Positions 51,381-60,834 are shown, counted from the stretch's first letter. The stretch is 64,000 bases of DNA from JBLMXQ01 sp050257855 (GCA_050257855.1 JBLMXQ010000134.1:11720-75719), one strand, 5' to 3'. Notes: generated by a model from the letters alone, not told the origin. Program-made: numbers and translations.

Positions 51381-51386
51381 AGTATA
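51381..51386 (-). promoter_or_regulatory. -10 box (TATACT) upstream of the DUF1592/DUF1552 operon
   Basis: TATACT on the minus strand, about 60 nt before the start at 51320. No clear -35 is visible at 17 nt. It is the same -10 sequence as upstream of two other genes in the window. Confidence 0.4.
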
Positions 51387-51522
51387 CGGGGGGTCGGCCG
51401 CCCCCACCTCTGTAATTTGTTGTCACCCCCGCCGGCCCGAAGCGCGGTCCGTGTGCACGTCGCCAACGAGGACGCCGCAAGTCCTTGAAAGAACGAGGGT
51501 TGATGTCGAGCTGCCCGGAGCA

Positions 51523-51942
51523 TCAACGGCTGTCGTACGGAGGACCGACGTATCCGGGGACCGCCTCGGGATGCAGCACGACGGTCGTCTCCAGGACGCG
51601 GATCGTGTAGCGCCCCGTGGCGTCACGGCCGATCGCCGGCGGCTGAAGATGGTTGATGTGCCAGTCGTACACGCCGAACCAGACGTCGGTGGCAACGTCG
51701 ATGAAGTCGGGGAACTTCGCCTGGGCGCGCAGGAAATCGATCTGCCTGGTCCGAATCGCGCTGAGCTCGGTGAACTGGCGCGGCGCTTCGAGCGTGCGTC
51801 GCAGGTCCTTGAGTGCGTCGACGATCTGCCGCACCGTCTGATCCGAGACGTCCGACGGCGCGGCGGGCTCGGCCGGCTCCGCCGTGCCGCCGAGCAGTCC
51901 CCCGACCAGCGTGACTCCGAGCATCTTACGGCGTGCGATCAT
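51523..51942 (-). CDS. small exported protein of unknown function (139 aa)
   Basis: The start MIARRKMLGVTLVGGLLGG is a short signal-like or Tat-like sequence. It is followed by helices (VSDQTVRQIVDALKDLRRTL; TRQIDFLRAQAKFPDFIDVA) and a beta segment VWFGVYDWHINHLQ. AAAGGAGG lies about 7 nt before the ATG, so the start is well supported. I do not recognise the family. Confidence 0.65.
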   Translation of the reverse strand: MIARRKMLGVTLVGGLLGGTAEPAEPAAPSDVSDQTVRQIVDALKDLRRTLEAPRQFTELSAIRTRQIDFLRAQAKFPDFIDVATDVWFGVYDWHINHLQPPAIGRDATGRYTIRVLETTVVLHPEAVPGYVGPPYDSR

Positions 51943-52038
51943 CGCGGCCCTCCTTTCGCTTCGACGGACTTCCGACTCATCGGGTTGTTCGGCAAACGGA
52001 TGACTGCCGCGCCTCCCAGCGCCGCGCGACCCCGAGCC

Positions 52039-53547
52039 TCAGCGGAAGTGAATCTCCTCCCGGAGGTAGTGCGGCTTCATCGCGTCCCGGAACTTCGCCA
52101 TCTCCGCAGCGTTCAGCTCGACCGGCGGCTTCTGACCGGCCGGCAGCAGCGACCGGTAGGTGGATCCGGCCACCTCCTGCGCGAACGACTCCTTCGCTCT
52201 GGCGAGCACCTCGGGCTTCGTCAGCACGTCGATGATCGATCCGGCCATGACCTTGGCGCCGACGACCTCGCCCTTGTGGGCGATCGAGGTCGCCTCGGCA
52301 ATCGCGGCCGCCCAGTGATGGAACGGCACGCCCGGAATGTTGGCCGGAAACGTGATGCGACCGTGCGGGACCGTCCACGTGATGTCGCCCGAGTCGTTCG
52401 ACGAGGTGCTTTGCACCGCTTCGCGGAGCGGGTGGACCGCGGTCGCGAGGCCGACTTCCTTCTGGCCGGCGGCGTGCTGGATGCGTCTGGCGAGCGCCTC
52501 TTCCTCGGGCGTCCACGCCGGCAGGCCCACGAGATCGATGTTCGACTGCACGACTTCGGCAAGCGTGCGGTTGTCGCGCGTCGGCCAGCAGGCCGACAGG
52601 ACGCTCTCCTTCCACGTGGTGCCGGTCATGAGCGCAGCGCCCTGCGCGACGTCGTGCGCCTTCTCGTACAGCGCCCGGGCGCCCTCGTAGGTGGACTCGC
52701 GGAAGTAGAACCAGATCTTGCCGTAGTCGGGCACGACGTTCGGCTGCACGCCGGCATTGACGATCGTCGAGTGGCTGCGCTGGGTCGGCGGCAGGTGCTC
52801 GCGGAGCACGTCCCAGCCGATGTCCATCAGCTTCACCGCGTCGCCGGCGCTCTTGCCGGTCCACGGCGCGACCGCCGCATGCGCCGTCTTGCCGAAGAAC
52901 TCGTACTCGACCGACATCACCGCGTACTGGCGCAGGCCGTAGCTCGTGGACAGATCGGAGCCGACGTGCGCGTGGAACGCCGCATCCACGTCCTTGAAGT
53001 AGCCGTCCCGCACGAAATACGGGCGGCTGATCCCCTGCTCCTCGGCCGGCGCCGAGAACAACTCGATCGTCCCGGCGAGATGATGCCGGTCCATAGCCTG
53101 CTTCACGGCGTACGCCGCCCCGATCCAGAGGGCGGCGTTCGTGTTGTGCCCCTCGGCGTGGCCGGGCGCGCCCTTGACGATTTCCGCGCGGTCGGTGACG
53201 CCCGGCGTCTGCGATCCGCTCGGAACGGCGTCGTACTCGACGTGGACGGCGATCACCGGGTGGCCCGACCCGTAGGTCGCCAGGATCGCTGTCGGGATGC
53301 CCGAAACGCCGGTCTGGACCGAGTAGCCCATCTCCCTGAGCAGCCGGGCGCAGAGCGCGCTCGTCTCGTACTCCTGCATGCCGAGCTCGGCGTAGCTGAA
53401 GATCGTGTCGCCCACCTGCGCAATCGCATCCTGGTTTCGATCGATGGCGGCGAAGGCGGTCGCCTTCGGACCGGCGACGTCCTGGGCACCGGGCGTCATG
53501 GGCGCGGCCGCCACGAGCAGGGCCGCCAGCAGCACTCGTGATGTCAT
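52039..53547 (-). CDS. secreted M20-family amidohydrolase, AbgB-like (502 aa)
   Basis: A signal peptide (MTSRVLLAALLVAAAPMTPG) and an M20D-type metallo-amidohydrolase: GDTIFSYAELGMQEYETSAL, VIAVHVEYDAVPSG (metal-binding HxxYD), GAPGHAEGHNTNAALW, APAEEQG (catalytic and metal Glu) and a dimerisation insert with HAAVAPWTGKSAGDAVKL. The family hydrolyses amide bonds such as in p-aminobenzoyl-glutamate or N-acyl amino acids; the substrate here is unknown. GGAGG lies about 6 nt before the ATG. It is divergent from the prolyl oligopeptidase gene. Confidence 0.82.
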   Translation of the reverse strand: MTSRVLLAALLVAAAPMTPGAQDVAGPKATAFAAIDRNQDAIAQVGDTIFSYAELGMQEYETSALCARLLREMGYSVQTGVSGIPTAILATYGSGHPVIAVHVEYDAVPSGSQTPGVTDRAEIVKGAPGHAEGHNTNAALWIGAAYAVKQAMDRHHLAGTIELFSAPAEEQGISRPYFVRDGYFKDVDAAFHAHVGSDLSTSYGLRQYAVMSVEYEFFGKTAHAAVAPWTGKSAGDAVKLMDIGWDVLREHLPPTQRSHSTIVNAGVQPNVVPDYGKIWFYFRESTYEGARALYEKAHDVAQGAALMTGTTWKESVLSACWPTRDNRTLAEVVQSNIDLVGLPAWTPEEEALARRIQHAAGQKEVGLATAVHPLREAVQSTSSNDSGDITWTVPHGRITFPANIPGVPFHHWAAAIAEATSIAHKGEVVGAKVMAGSIIDVLTKPEVLARAKESFAQEVAGSTYRSLLPAGQKPPVELNAAEMAKFRDAMKPHYLREEIHFR

Positions 53548-53609
53548 GGGGACCTCCGTGCGCGTCTACTCTACTGCCAGGCGGCAGCCCGCGATGCTAG
53601 ACTCGGCTC

Positions 53610-55721
53610 ATGATCAGGACGTCGCTGGCCATCGCCATCCTCGCCGCCACCGTCGCGCTCAAGTACCCGACGCCCCACAAGGGCAATGTCGTGGACGACT
53701 ACTTCGGCACGAAGGTCGCCGACCCGTATCGATGGATGGAGGACCTCAATTCTCCTGACGTCAAGCAGTGGGTCGACGCCGAGAATCGTCTGACCGCTTC
53801 CTATCTCGCCACGCTGCCGCTGCACGAGACGTTCAAGCAGCGGATTACCGAGCTCTGGAACTTCCCCAAGACCACCGCGCCGTTCTTCGAGGGCGGCCGC
53901 TGGTTCTACACGCGCAACTCCGGCCTGCAGAAGCAGTCGGTGGTGTACACGCGCGCGGCGCTCGACGGGCCGGACACCGTCGCGATCGATCCGAACACGC
54001 TGTCGCCCGATGGCTCGATCGCCCTCTCCGATTTCGTCCCGTCGCCCGACGGCCGGAACTTCGTCTACGGGCAGTCGGAAGGCGGGTCCGACTGGTCGAC
54101 GCTCTACGTCCGCGCGCTGCCCGACGGCCGCCAGCTGCCCGACACGATCCGATGGGTGAAGTTCAGCAGCATCGAGTGGACGAAGGACGGCAAGGGGTTC
54201 GTCTACGGCCGGTATCCCGAACCGCCGGCCGGGAAGGCGCTCGAGGTGGCGGTTCGCGACAAGAAGATCTATTACCACCTGCTCGGCACGCCGCAGTCGG
54301 CCGACCGCCTGCTGTACGAGCGCCCGGACGAGCCGACGCTGTTCATCGACGCACAGATCGACGAGACGGGACGCTACCTGTTCTTCCAGACGAACAAGGG
54401 CACCAGCAACAGGAACGAGCTGTTCGTGAAGGATCTCGGCGATCCGCTCGCGCCGAAGCTGGACGCGCCGGTCGTGCCGCTGTATCCGGGGCACACCGCC
54501 GCGTACATTCCGCTCGGCGTCGTCAAGGGCGTGCTGTACCTGATGACGGATCGGGACGCGCCGAACCGGAAGATCGTCGCCACGCCGATCGATCGGCCGG
54601 ACGCGGCGAACTGGAAGACGATCGTGCCGGAAGGCCGCAACGCGATCGATTCGGCCAGCCTCGTCGCCGGCCGCGTTGCGGTGAACGCGCTCGAGGACGT
54701 TGCGAGCGTCGTCAGGCTGTACTCGCTCGACGGCGCGCTCGACGCGACCGTGAAAACGCCGGGCCTCGGCGCCGTCTCCGGCCCGGTCGGCCGCTTCGAC
54801 CGGCCGGAGGTGTTCTACTCGTTCACCTCGCCGCTCCACCCGTCGACCGTCTACCGGTTCGACGTCAAGAGCGGCACGAGCGCGGCGTTCCTGCCGCCGC
54901 CGCTCACCTTCGATCCGTCACGATATGAGACCGAGCGCGTGTTCTACCATTCGAAGGACGGCACGCGCGTACCGATGTTCATCACGCACCGGAAGGGGCT
55001 CCAGAAGAACGGCGCGAACCCGACGATGCTGTACGGGTACGGGGGGTTCGACATCGCGACGCTGCCGACCTTCCGCCCCGACGTGCCGGCCTGGCTCGAG
55101 CGCGGCGGCGTCTGGGCGACCGCCAACATGCGCGGCGGGAGCGAGTACGGCGAGGCATGGCACGAAGCCGGGATGCACGAAAAGAAGCAGAACGTGTTCG
55201 ACGACTTCATCGCCGCGGCGGAGTACCTCGTCAGCCAGGGGTACGCGTCGCCGAAGACGCTTGGCATCATGGGCGGGTCGAACGGCGGCCTGCTCGTCGG
55301 GGCCGTGATGGAACAGCGCCCGGACCTGTTCGCCGTGGCCCTGCCGGCGGTCGGCGTCATGGACATGCTGCGCTATCACAAGTTCACCGGCGGCGCGGCC
55401 TGGGCGACCGAGTACGGATCGTCGGACGACCCGGTCGCGTTCAGGTACCTCTACAAGTACTCGCCGCTGCACAACATCAAGGCAGGGACCTGCTATCCCG
55501 CGACGTTCGTGACCACCGCCGACCACGACGACCGCGTCGTGCCCAGCCACTCGTTCAAGTTCACGGCGACGTTGCAGCAGGCTCAGGGATGCGATCGACC
55601 GGTGCTCATCCGCGTCGAAACCGAGGCCTCGCACGGGTACCGGCCGACCGACAAGCGCATTGAAGAGCTGGCGAGCGAATGGTCGTTCGCGCTCGCGAAC
55701 ATGCAGGCGGGAAAAGACTGA
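53610..55721 (+). CDS. prolyl oligopeptidase, S9A family (703 aa)
   Basis: Cleaves peptides after proline. The N-terminal segment has DPYRWMEDLNSPDVKQWVDA, as in all S9A enzymes, then a seven-bladed propeller (about 70-430) and the hydrolase domain. The catalytic triad is Ser557 in GGSNGG, Asp641 in ADHDDRVV and His675 in ASHGYRP. Length is typical. The N-terminus may be a weak signal sequence (TSLAIAILAATVAL). TAGACT at 53598-53603 lies 6 nt before the ATG and no Shine-Dalgarno is seen, so it may be leaderless. Confidence 0.9.
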   Translation: MIRTSLAIAILAATVALKYPTPHKGNVVDDYFGTKVADPYRWMEDLNSPDVKQWVDAENRLTASYLATLPLHETFKQRITELWNFPKTTAPFFEGGRWFYTRNSGLQKQSVVYTRAALDGPDTVAIDPNTLSPDGSIALSDFVPSPDGRNFVYGQSEGGSDWSTLYVRALPDGRQLPDTIRWVKFSSIEWTKDGKGFVYGRYPEPPAGKALEVAVRDKKIYYHLLGTPQSADRLLYERPDEPTLFIDAQIDETGRYLFFQTNKGTSNRNELFVKDLGDPLAPKLDAPVVPLYPGHTAAYIPLGVVKGVLYLMTDRDAPNRKIVATPIDRPDAANWKTIVPEGRNAIDSASLVAGRVAVNALEDVASVVRLYSLDGALDATVKTPGLGAVSGPVGRFDRPEVFYSFTSPLHPSTVYRFDVKSGTSAAFLPPPLTFDPSRYETERVFYHSKDGTRVPMFITHRKGLQKNGANPTMLYGYGGFDIATLPTFRPDVPAWLERGGVWATANMRGGSEYGEAWHEAGMHEKKQNVFDDFIAAAEYLVSQGYASPKTLGIMGGSNGGLLVGAVMEQRPDLFAVALPAVGVMDMLRYHKFTGGAAWATEYGSSDDPVAFRYLYKYSPLHNIKAGTCYPATFVTTADHDDRVVPSHSFKFTATLQQAQGCDRPVLIRVETEASHGYRPTDKRIEELASEWSFALANMQAGKD

Positions 55722-55733
55722 CGAATCAGGTTG

Positions 55734-55776
55734 ACGGGGTTCACATCGGGTTTCGACCGGACCCCGTGAACCCCGT
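55734..55776. terminator. inverted repeat between convergent genes
   Basis: A perfect 11-bp repeat, ACGGGGTTCAC at 55734-55744 and its complement at 55766-55776, spaced by 21 nt. It lies 12 bp after the peptidase stop and 11 bp before the end of the small zinc-ribbon gene. It could act as a bidirectional terminator or be a copy of a dispersed palindrome. Confidence 0.45.
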
Positions 55777-55787
55777 GAGCCTTGTGG

Positions 55788-55928
55788 TTATTCGGGCGCG
55801 ATGGAGGTGCGGCCGCAGTCATCGCACCGGAGATAGAGGACCGGCAGCGCCTCCGAGCGCCCGATGATCTTCGCGCTCGGGACGCCGCACCGGGGACACA
55901 CGAGACCTGTCGTGGATCGCTTTGCCAT
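55788..55928 (-). CDS. 46-aa zinc-ribbon protein
   Basis: A short gene, easily missed. The translation reads MAKRSTTGLVCPRCGVPSAK, then IIGRSEALPVLYLRCDDCGR and TSIAPE. The two CxxC knuckles (Cys11/Cys14, Cys35/Cys38) make a complete zinc ribbon. AGAGGAG lies about 6 nt before the ATG. Function unknown; possibly a nucleic-acid or protein adaptor. Confidence 0.75.
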   Translation of the reverse strand: MAKRSTTGLVCPRCGVPSAKIIGRSEALPVLYLRCDDCGRTSIAPE

Positions 55929-55998
55929 GAATTTCTCCTCTTAGGGCTTTAGACCCCAGTCGGGGCCAAAAAGATTCAGCTCAGCCGCAGCCGGCCGC

Positions 55999-57612
55999 TC
56001 AGGCCTGTCCGTAACGGACCAGCATGATCGTCACATCGTCGCTCTGAACGGCGCCTGCGCTGAACTCGCGGACGCTCGCCAGCAGGCCGTTCACGATCTC
56101 CTGAGGCGAGCCATTCCGATGCCCTTCGATCACGTCGAGCAGCCGGCGATCGCCGAATTCCTCCCCGTCCAGGTTCAGCGCTTCGGTCACCCCGTCGCTG
56201 AACACCACGACGAAATCGCCCGGGGCGAGCCTCAGCGTCTCTTCATCGAAGACCGCCTGCTCGAACAGACCGAGGACCGTGCCGCCGGTCTCGAGACGCC
56301 GGGGACCTGAGGCGGTCACCAGCACCGGCGCGTTGTGCCCCGCATTCGAATACGTCAGGCTGCCGTCGGGCCCGATGATGCCGTAAAAGGTCGTCAGGAA
56401 CTTCGATTCCACGGCGCGCCGGAACAGGCCGTGGTTGAGCCGGGTGACGAGTCCCGCGGCCGAGTCCTGATACGCCGCCTCCGCACCGAACATGCCGAGC
56501 ACGGCCGACGCCAGCAGGGCGGCCGGCGACCCCTTCCCTGCCACGTCGCCGACGATGAACCCGAACCGCCCGCCCGCGACGTCGGCGTAGTCGAAGAAGT
56601 CCCCGCCGACCGATCGGCAGGGAGTCGAGGCCGCGGCGGCCGTGAAGAACGCGCCGTCGCGCAGCGGCGGCGGCAGCATCGCCTGCTGGATGCCCGCGGC
56701 GACCTTCAGTTCCTGGTCGAGCTTCGCCCGCTCCAGCGCCTCGCGATAGAGGCGCGCGTTCTCGATGGCGAGCGCCGCTTCCGCGCTGAGGGTCTCGAGC
56801 GCCGCCCGGCCGGCGTCCGACTGCAGGGCGCCGCGCTCCCGGCTGTCGAGGTACAGCACCCCGATGACCGCGTCTTCGGCCGGCTGGTCGGCGCGCTCGA
56901 GATACCGCACGAGCCGGAGCGGCGTGCAGAGCACATGGCGGATGCCGAGCGCGACGGTCCCGGTATGCAGCTCCGCGAGATCGCCGTCGAACAGATCGTG
57001 GACGAAGGTCTCGCGGCCGGTCGCGAAGACGGTCTCCGGAATCTTGCGGCTGGTTTCGAACGTGCGCCCCGGCAGCGTGATCTTGCCGCGCGCCCGGGCG
57101 AGCTTGAACTCGAGCGTGCGCTCGGCGTTCGCGAGCATGATGAACCCGCGCTCCGCCCCGGTGACTTCGATCGCGGAGTCGAGGACGAGCGCCAGCACCT
57201 CGTCGAGCACGCGGCCGGATCCGAGCGCGCGCAGCCCTTCGAGCAGCGCCGTCACCTGACGGAGCTCGCCGGCCGCCGTGACGGCCGTGCGCTCGACCGA
57301 CGGCGCATCCTCGCCGATCGTGAAGACGATTTCGGTCTGGTCCTGCCCGCAGCGGATCCGATCGCCCGCAGCGAGCGCATGCTCGGTCATGCGTTCGCCG
57401 TTCAGGTAGGTGCCGAACCGCGACCCGCGGTCGTACAGCGTCCACCCCTCCCCGTCGGCGACGATTTCGGCGTGCAGGCGCGACACACCCGCCCCCGGCA
57501 GGTGCAGATCGACGTCGCTCCGGCGGCCGATCGAAAAGGGCGATTTCTCGATGGGGACAATCCGGCGTCCGAGCGGGTCCGTGACGACGAGTCGCGGGGC
57601 CGAAGGGGGCAT
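55999..57612 (-). CDS. FHA-GAF-PP2C (SpoIIE-type) phosphatase (537 aa)
   Basis: Residues about 20-90 form an FHA domain (SIGRRSDVDLHLPGAGVSRL; DRGSRFGTYLNGERM). A GAF domain follows at about 115-300 (VLYLDSRERGAL; ALAIENARLYREAL). The SpoIIE/RsbU-type PP2C domain follows (QQAMLPPPL; GGDFFDY; VGDVAGKGSPAALLA; FSDGVTEALNLDGEEFGDRR; DDVTIMLV). The metal-binding aspartates are present. It probably dephosphorylates an anti-sigma antagonist, with FHA giving phosphothreonine recognition. The start at 57612 follows a -10-like TATACT 10 nt upstream; a longer frame to 57780 is not supported. Confidence 0.87.
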   Translation of the reverse strand: MPPSAPRLVVTDPLGRRIVPIEKSPFSIGRRSDVDLHLPGAGVSRLHAEIVADGEGWTLYDRGSRFGTYLNGERMTEHALAAGDRIRCGQDQTEIVFTIGEDAPSVERTAVTAAGELRQVTALLEGLRALGSGRVLDEVLALVLDSAIEVTGAERGFIMLANAERTLEFKLARARGKITLPGRTFETSRKIPETVFATGRETFVHDLFDGDLAELHTGTVALGIRHVLCTPLRLVRYLERADQPAEDAVIGVLYLDSRERGALQSDAGRAALETLSAEAALAIENARLYREALERAKLDQELKVAAGIQQAMLPPPLRDGAFFTAAAASTPCRSVGGDFFDYADVAGGRFGFIVGDVAGKGSPAALLASAVLGMFGAEAAYQDSAAGLVTRLNHGLFRRAVESKFLTTFYGIIGPDGSLTYSNAGHNAPVLVTASGPRRLETGGTVLGLFEQAVFDEETLRLAPGDFVVVFSDGVTEALNLDGEEFGDRRLLDVIEGHRNGSPQEIVNGLLASVREFSAGAVQSDDVTIMLVRYGQA

Positions 57613-57713
57613 GGAACAGGCCAGTATACCGCGCGGCACGCAGGGGCCAGCCGGGACGTTGACTTCCGCGCTCCGGGAACCTATCCTTCTTGTCGTTCGT
57701 CTACAGGAGAAGC

Positions 57714-58046
57714 ATGAAGGGGTCGAAGAACGATCTGCTGCAGGGAACGCTGGATCTCCTGATCCTGCGAACGCTGGCATCGGGCGACATGCACGGGTGG
57801 GGAATCGCGCAGCGCCTCCAGCAGGTCTCCGAGGACGTGCTGCGCGTCAACCAGGGATCGCTCTATCCGGCGCTGTACCGCCTGGAGCAGCAGGGTTGGA
57901 TTGCCTCGTCGTGGGGCGATTCCGACAACAACCGTCGCGCCAAGTTCTACCGGCTCACCCGAACGGGACGGGCGCAGCTCGCTGAGGAGACAGCCAACTG
58001 GGAGCGGATGGCGGCCGCCGTGGGCCGCGTCCTCCAGCACTCTTGA
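57714..58046 (+). CDS. PadR-family transcriptional regulator (110 aa)
   Basis: A winged-helix PadR regulator: DLLQGTLDLLILRTLASGDMHGWGIAQRL, then VNQGSLYPALYRLEQQGWI and a wing, then RAKFYRLTRTGRAQLAEETANWERM. It has the short C-terminal helix of the subfamily that pairs with MacB-type permeases in Acidobacteria. AGGAGA lies about 4 nt before the ATG at 57714; an earlier Met at 57690 lacks one. It probably controls the permease gene 100 bp downstream. Confidence 0.85.
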   Translation: MKGSKNDLLQGTLDLLILRTLASGDMHGWGIAQRLQQVSEDVLRVNQGSLYPALYRLEQQGWIASSWGDSDNNRRAKFYRLTRTGRAQLAEETANWERMAAAVGRVLQHS

Positions 58047-58055
58047 CACACCCAG

Positions 58056-58118
58056 CTATTGGCTGTCGGCTATCGGCTCTCAGCCGAGCCGATGGCTGAC
58101 AGCCGACAGCCGAGAGCC
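58056..58118. repeat. REP-like palindromic GGCTRTCGGCT element
   Basis: The gap between PadR and permease genes holds tandem units of the form GGCTGTCGGCT / TATCGGCT on one side and their complement on the other. The centre is a perfect 8-bp stem (ATCGGCTC at 58072-58079 with GAGCCGAT at 58086-58093). Such low-complexity palindromes are found between genes in many genomes as REP-like elements. It could also end the PadR transcript. Confidence 0.55.
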
Positions 58119-58145
58119 CCCACTCCGTCCATAGAGGAGAGGTGT

Positions 58146-60800
58146 ATGCAGTCGCCGCTCGTTCTCCTTCGCCGGCTCCGCGGCACGGTCCGATCGGACC
58201 GATTCGAATCGCAGCTCGACGCCGAGCTGCAACATCACCTGGCGCTCGAAATCGAAGCGAACGTGCGCCGCGGTCTGGATCCCGCGGCGGCGCGCGCCGA
58301 GGCGCTGCGCACCTTCGGCAGCGTCGCGCAGGTGAAAGACGACTGCCGCGATTCGTGGGGCATGCGGGCGCTCGACGCGGTGATGCAGGATCTCCGGTTC
58401 GGGGGGCGCAGTCTGCGGAAGCACCCGGGCTACGCTGCCATCGTCGTGCTGACGCTCGCCCTCGGCATCGGCGCGAACACGGCCCTCTTCAGCGTGGTGC
58501 ACGCCGTGCTCCTGGCGCCTCTTCCCTACGCGAACGGCGAGCGCCTCGTCGAAATCCGCCAGGAGGCGCCGGGCATCGGCCTCGACGACATGTCGCTGTC
58601 GGCGAAGGAGGTCGCCGACTACCGCGCGCAGGCCGCGACGCTCGACGCCGTCGTCGAGTACCACCAGATGTCGTTCAACCTGCTCGGGCGCGGCGAGGCC
58701 TCGCGCGTCCAGACCGGCGTCGTGTCGGCGAACTTCTTCGACGTGCTCGGCGTCAGGCCGATGCTCGGGCGCACGTTCGTCGCGGCCGACGACAGGAAGG
58801 ACGCTCCGCCGGTGCTCGTCCTCAGCTACGACTACTGGCAGCGCGCGCTCGGCGGCGATCCGCATGTCGTCGGCCGCACGTTCGAGATGAACGACAAGGT
58901 GCACACCGTCGTCGGGGTCCTCCCGCCGGTGCCGCAGTACCCGCAGGAGAACGACGTCTACATGCCGGTCTCGGCGTGCCCGTTCCGGTCGTCACCCCAG
59001 ATGGCCGAAGACCGTTCGATGCGGATGGTGTCGGCGATCGGCCGGCTGCGCCCGGGCGTGAGCGTCGAGCGCGCGAGCGCCGATCTCGCGGTGATCGCCC
59101 GACGGCTGGCCGCCGCGTATCCGGCCGACTACAAGGGCGCCGCCGGCGCGGGCTTCACGACCGTCGCGCTCTCGGTCCGGAACGAGCTGACGCGGGGCGC
59201 CCGCCCGACGCTGCTCGTTCTGCTGGCCATCACCGGTTTCGTGCTGCTGCTGGTCTGCGCGAACGTCGCGAACCTGACGCTCGCGCGGTTGAGCGGCCGC
59301 GATCGCGAGCTGTCGCTCCGCGCCGCGCTCGGCGCCGGCCGAAGCCGGATCGCCCGGCAGCTCTTCACCGAAAGCCTGCTGCTCGCCGGCGCGGGCGGCG
59401 CGCTCGGTCTGGGAGTGGCCGCCCTCGTCGAGAACATGCTGGTCGTCTTCACGGCCAGGTTCACGCCCCGCGCGGCCGAGATCGCGCTCGACCCGGCCGT
59501 TCTCGTGTTCGCGGCCGCCGTGTCGCTCGGCACCGGCGTGCTGTTCGGTCTCCTGCCCGCGTTCTCGCACCGTGATCCCGCCGGCGGGTTGAAGGACGGC
59601 GAGCGCGTGGCGGCCGGATCGGGCGGGCGGGCCCGCCGCGCGCTGATCGCGGCGCAGGTCGCGATCTCGTTCGTGCTCCTGATTGGCGCGGGGCTCCTCG
59701 TGCGCAGTTTCATCCGCCTGGAGCAGGTGGACGCGGGCTTCAACCCCGATCGCGTCCTGACGATGCGCCTCAGCCTCGACTGGGTGAAGTACGATTCGGC
59801 CGAGAAGAGGAGAGCGATCTTCCGGCAGATCCTCGACCGCCTCCACGAACAGCCGGGCGTGAGGGCATCGGCGATTGCCATCAGCTTCCCCCTCGATCAA
59901 TCGACGCCGTACAACACCGACTTCCTCGTCGAGGGCCATCCCATCCCGGCCGATCAGCCGACCCCGCAGGCGGACTACCGCATCATCTCCCCCGAGTACT
60001 TCCGGGCGGTCGGCATGAAGGTGCTGCGCGGCCGCGCGTTCACCGATGCCGATAACGCCTCCGCGCCGAACGTGGCGATCGTCAACCTGTCGATGATGCG
60101 CCATCTGTTCGGCGGCCAGGATCCGATCGGGCGGCGCGTGTCCTTCGACAGCGGCAAGCACTGGACGAGGGTGGTCGGGCTGGTGAACGACGTGCGCCAG
60201 TACGGGCTCGACCACGCGGCGACCGACGAGGTCTACCTCCCTCTCGAGCAGAACGGTCCGCTGGGCGCAACCATCATGATCCGCACCGCGGCCGACCCGC
60301 GGTCGTACGTCCGGACCGTGCAGGACGTCGTCCGGCGGATCGATCCGAAACAGCCGCTCAGCCATGTCGAGACGCTCGAGGACGCGCGCAGCACCGCGCT
60401 CGCCTCACCGCGGCTGACAATGCTGCTCGTGTCGCTGTTCGCTGTCATGGCGCTTCTCATCACTGCGACCGGCATCGCCGGCGTCGTTTCCTTTGCCGTC
60501 AGCCAGCGCACGACCGAGATCGGCGTCCGGATGGCTCTGGGTGCGCCGCGCGCATCCGTGGTCGCCATGGTCGTCCGGCAGGGGCTGACGCCCGTGCTCG
60601 TCGGGCTCTCGATTGGCCTCATGGTGGCCGTTCCGCTGGCTCACGCGGCCAGGCGCCTCCTGTTCGAAGTGCGCCCGGGCGATCCGCCGACCTTCGCCGT
60701 CGTCGCGGTGATGCTCGCCGCCGTGGCGGCGCTCGCCTGCCTCGTGCCGGCGCGTCGCGCCGCGACCATCGATCCGATGCAGGCGCTGCGCGCCGAGTAG
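58146..60800 (+). CDS. MacB-like ABC transporter permease with N-terminal prefix domain (884 aa)
   Basis: Residues 1-75 are the acidobacterial permease-prefix domain (FESQLDAELQHHLALEIEAN; RAEALRTFGSVAQVKDDCRD). Then come the first TM (YAAIVVLTLALGIGANTALF), a MacB periplasmic core, a first FtsX module near 395-520, a second periplasmic core, and a second FtsX module at about 760-880. No ATPase domain is present. GAGGAGAGG lies about 4 nt before the ATG at 58146; the frame from 58059 runs through the palindromic repeat and is rejected. Probably exports peptides, lipids or drugs with a separate ATPase that is not in the window. Confidence 0.85.
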   Translation: MQSPLVLLRRLRGTVRSDRFESQLDAELQHHLALEIEANVRRGLDPAAARAEALRTFGSVAQVKDDCRDSWGMRALDAVMQDLRFGGRSLRKHPGYAAIVVLTLALGIGANTALFSVVHAVLLAPLPYANGERLVEIRQEAPGIGLDDMSLSAKEVADYRAQAATLDAVVEYHQMSFNLLGRGEASRVQTGVVSANFFDVLGVRPMLGRTFVAADDRKDAPPVLVLSYDYWQRALGGDPHVVGRTFEMNDKVHTVVGVLPPVPQYPQENDVYMPVSACPFRSSPQMAEDRSMRMVSAIGRLRPGVSVERASADLAVIARRLAAAYPADYKGAAGAGFTTVALSVRNELTRGARPTLLVLLAITGFVLLLVCANVANLTLARLSGRDRELSLRAALGAGRSRIARQLFTESLLLAGAGGALGLGVAALVENMLVVFTARFTPRAAEIALDPAVLVFAAAVSLGTGVLFGLLPAFSHRDPAGGLKDGERVAAGSGGRARRALIAAQVAISFVLLIGAGLLVRSFIRLEQVDAGFNPDRVLTMRLSLDWVKYDSAEKRRAIFRQILDRLHEQPGVRASAIAISFPLDQSTPYNTDFLVEGHPIPADQPTPQADYRIISPEYFRAVGMKVLRGRAFTDADNASAPNVAIVNLSMMRHLFGGQDPIGRRVSFDSGKHWTRVVGLVNDVRQYGLDHAATDEVYLPLEQNGPLGATIMIRTAADPRSYVRTVQDVVRRIDPKQPLSHVETLEDARSTALASPRLTMLLVSLFAVMALLITATGIAGVVSFAVSQRTTEIGVRMALGAPRASVVAMVVRQGLTPVLVGLSIGLMVAVPLAHAARRLLFEVRPGDPPTFAVVAVMLAAVAALACLVPARRAATIDPMQALRAE

Positions 60801-60823
60801 TCGCCCGCGAAACCGGGCGGGCC

Positions 60824-60829
60824 TAGAAT
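60824..60829 (+). promoter_or_regulatory. -10 box (TAGAAT) of a probable leaderless truA transcript
   Basis: TAGAAT is 5 nt before the GTG start of truA and there is no Shine-Dalgarno. A 6-bp hairpin (60802-60807 with 60814-60819), which may end the permease transcript, lies just upstream. Confidence 0.45.
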
Positions 60830-60834
60830 GGCCC

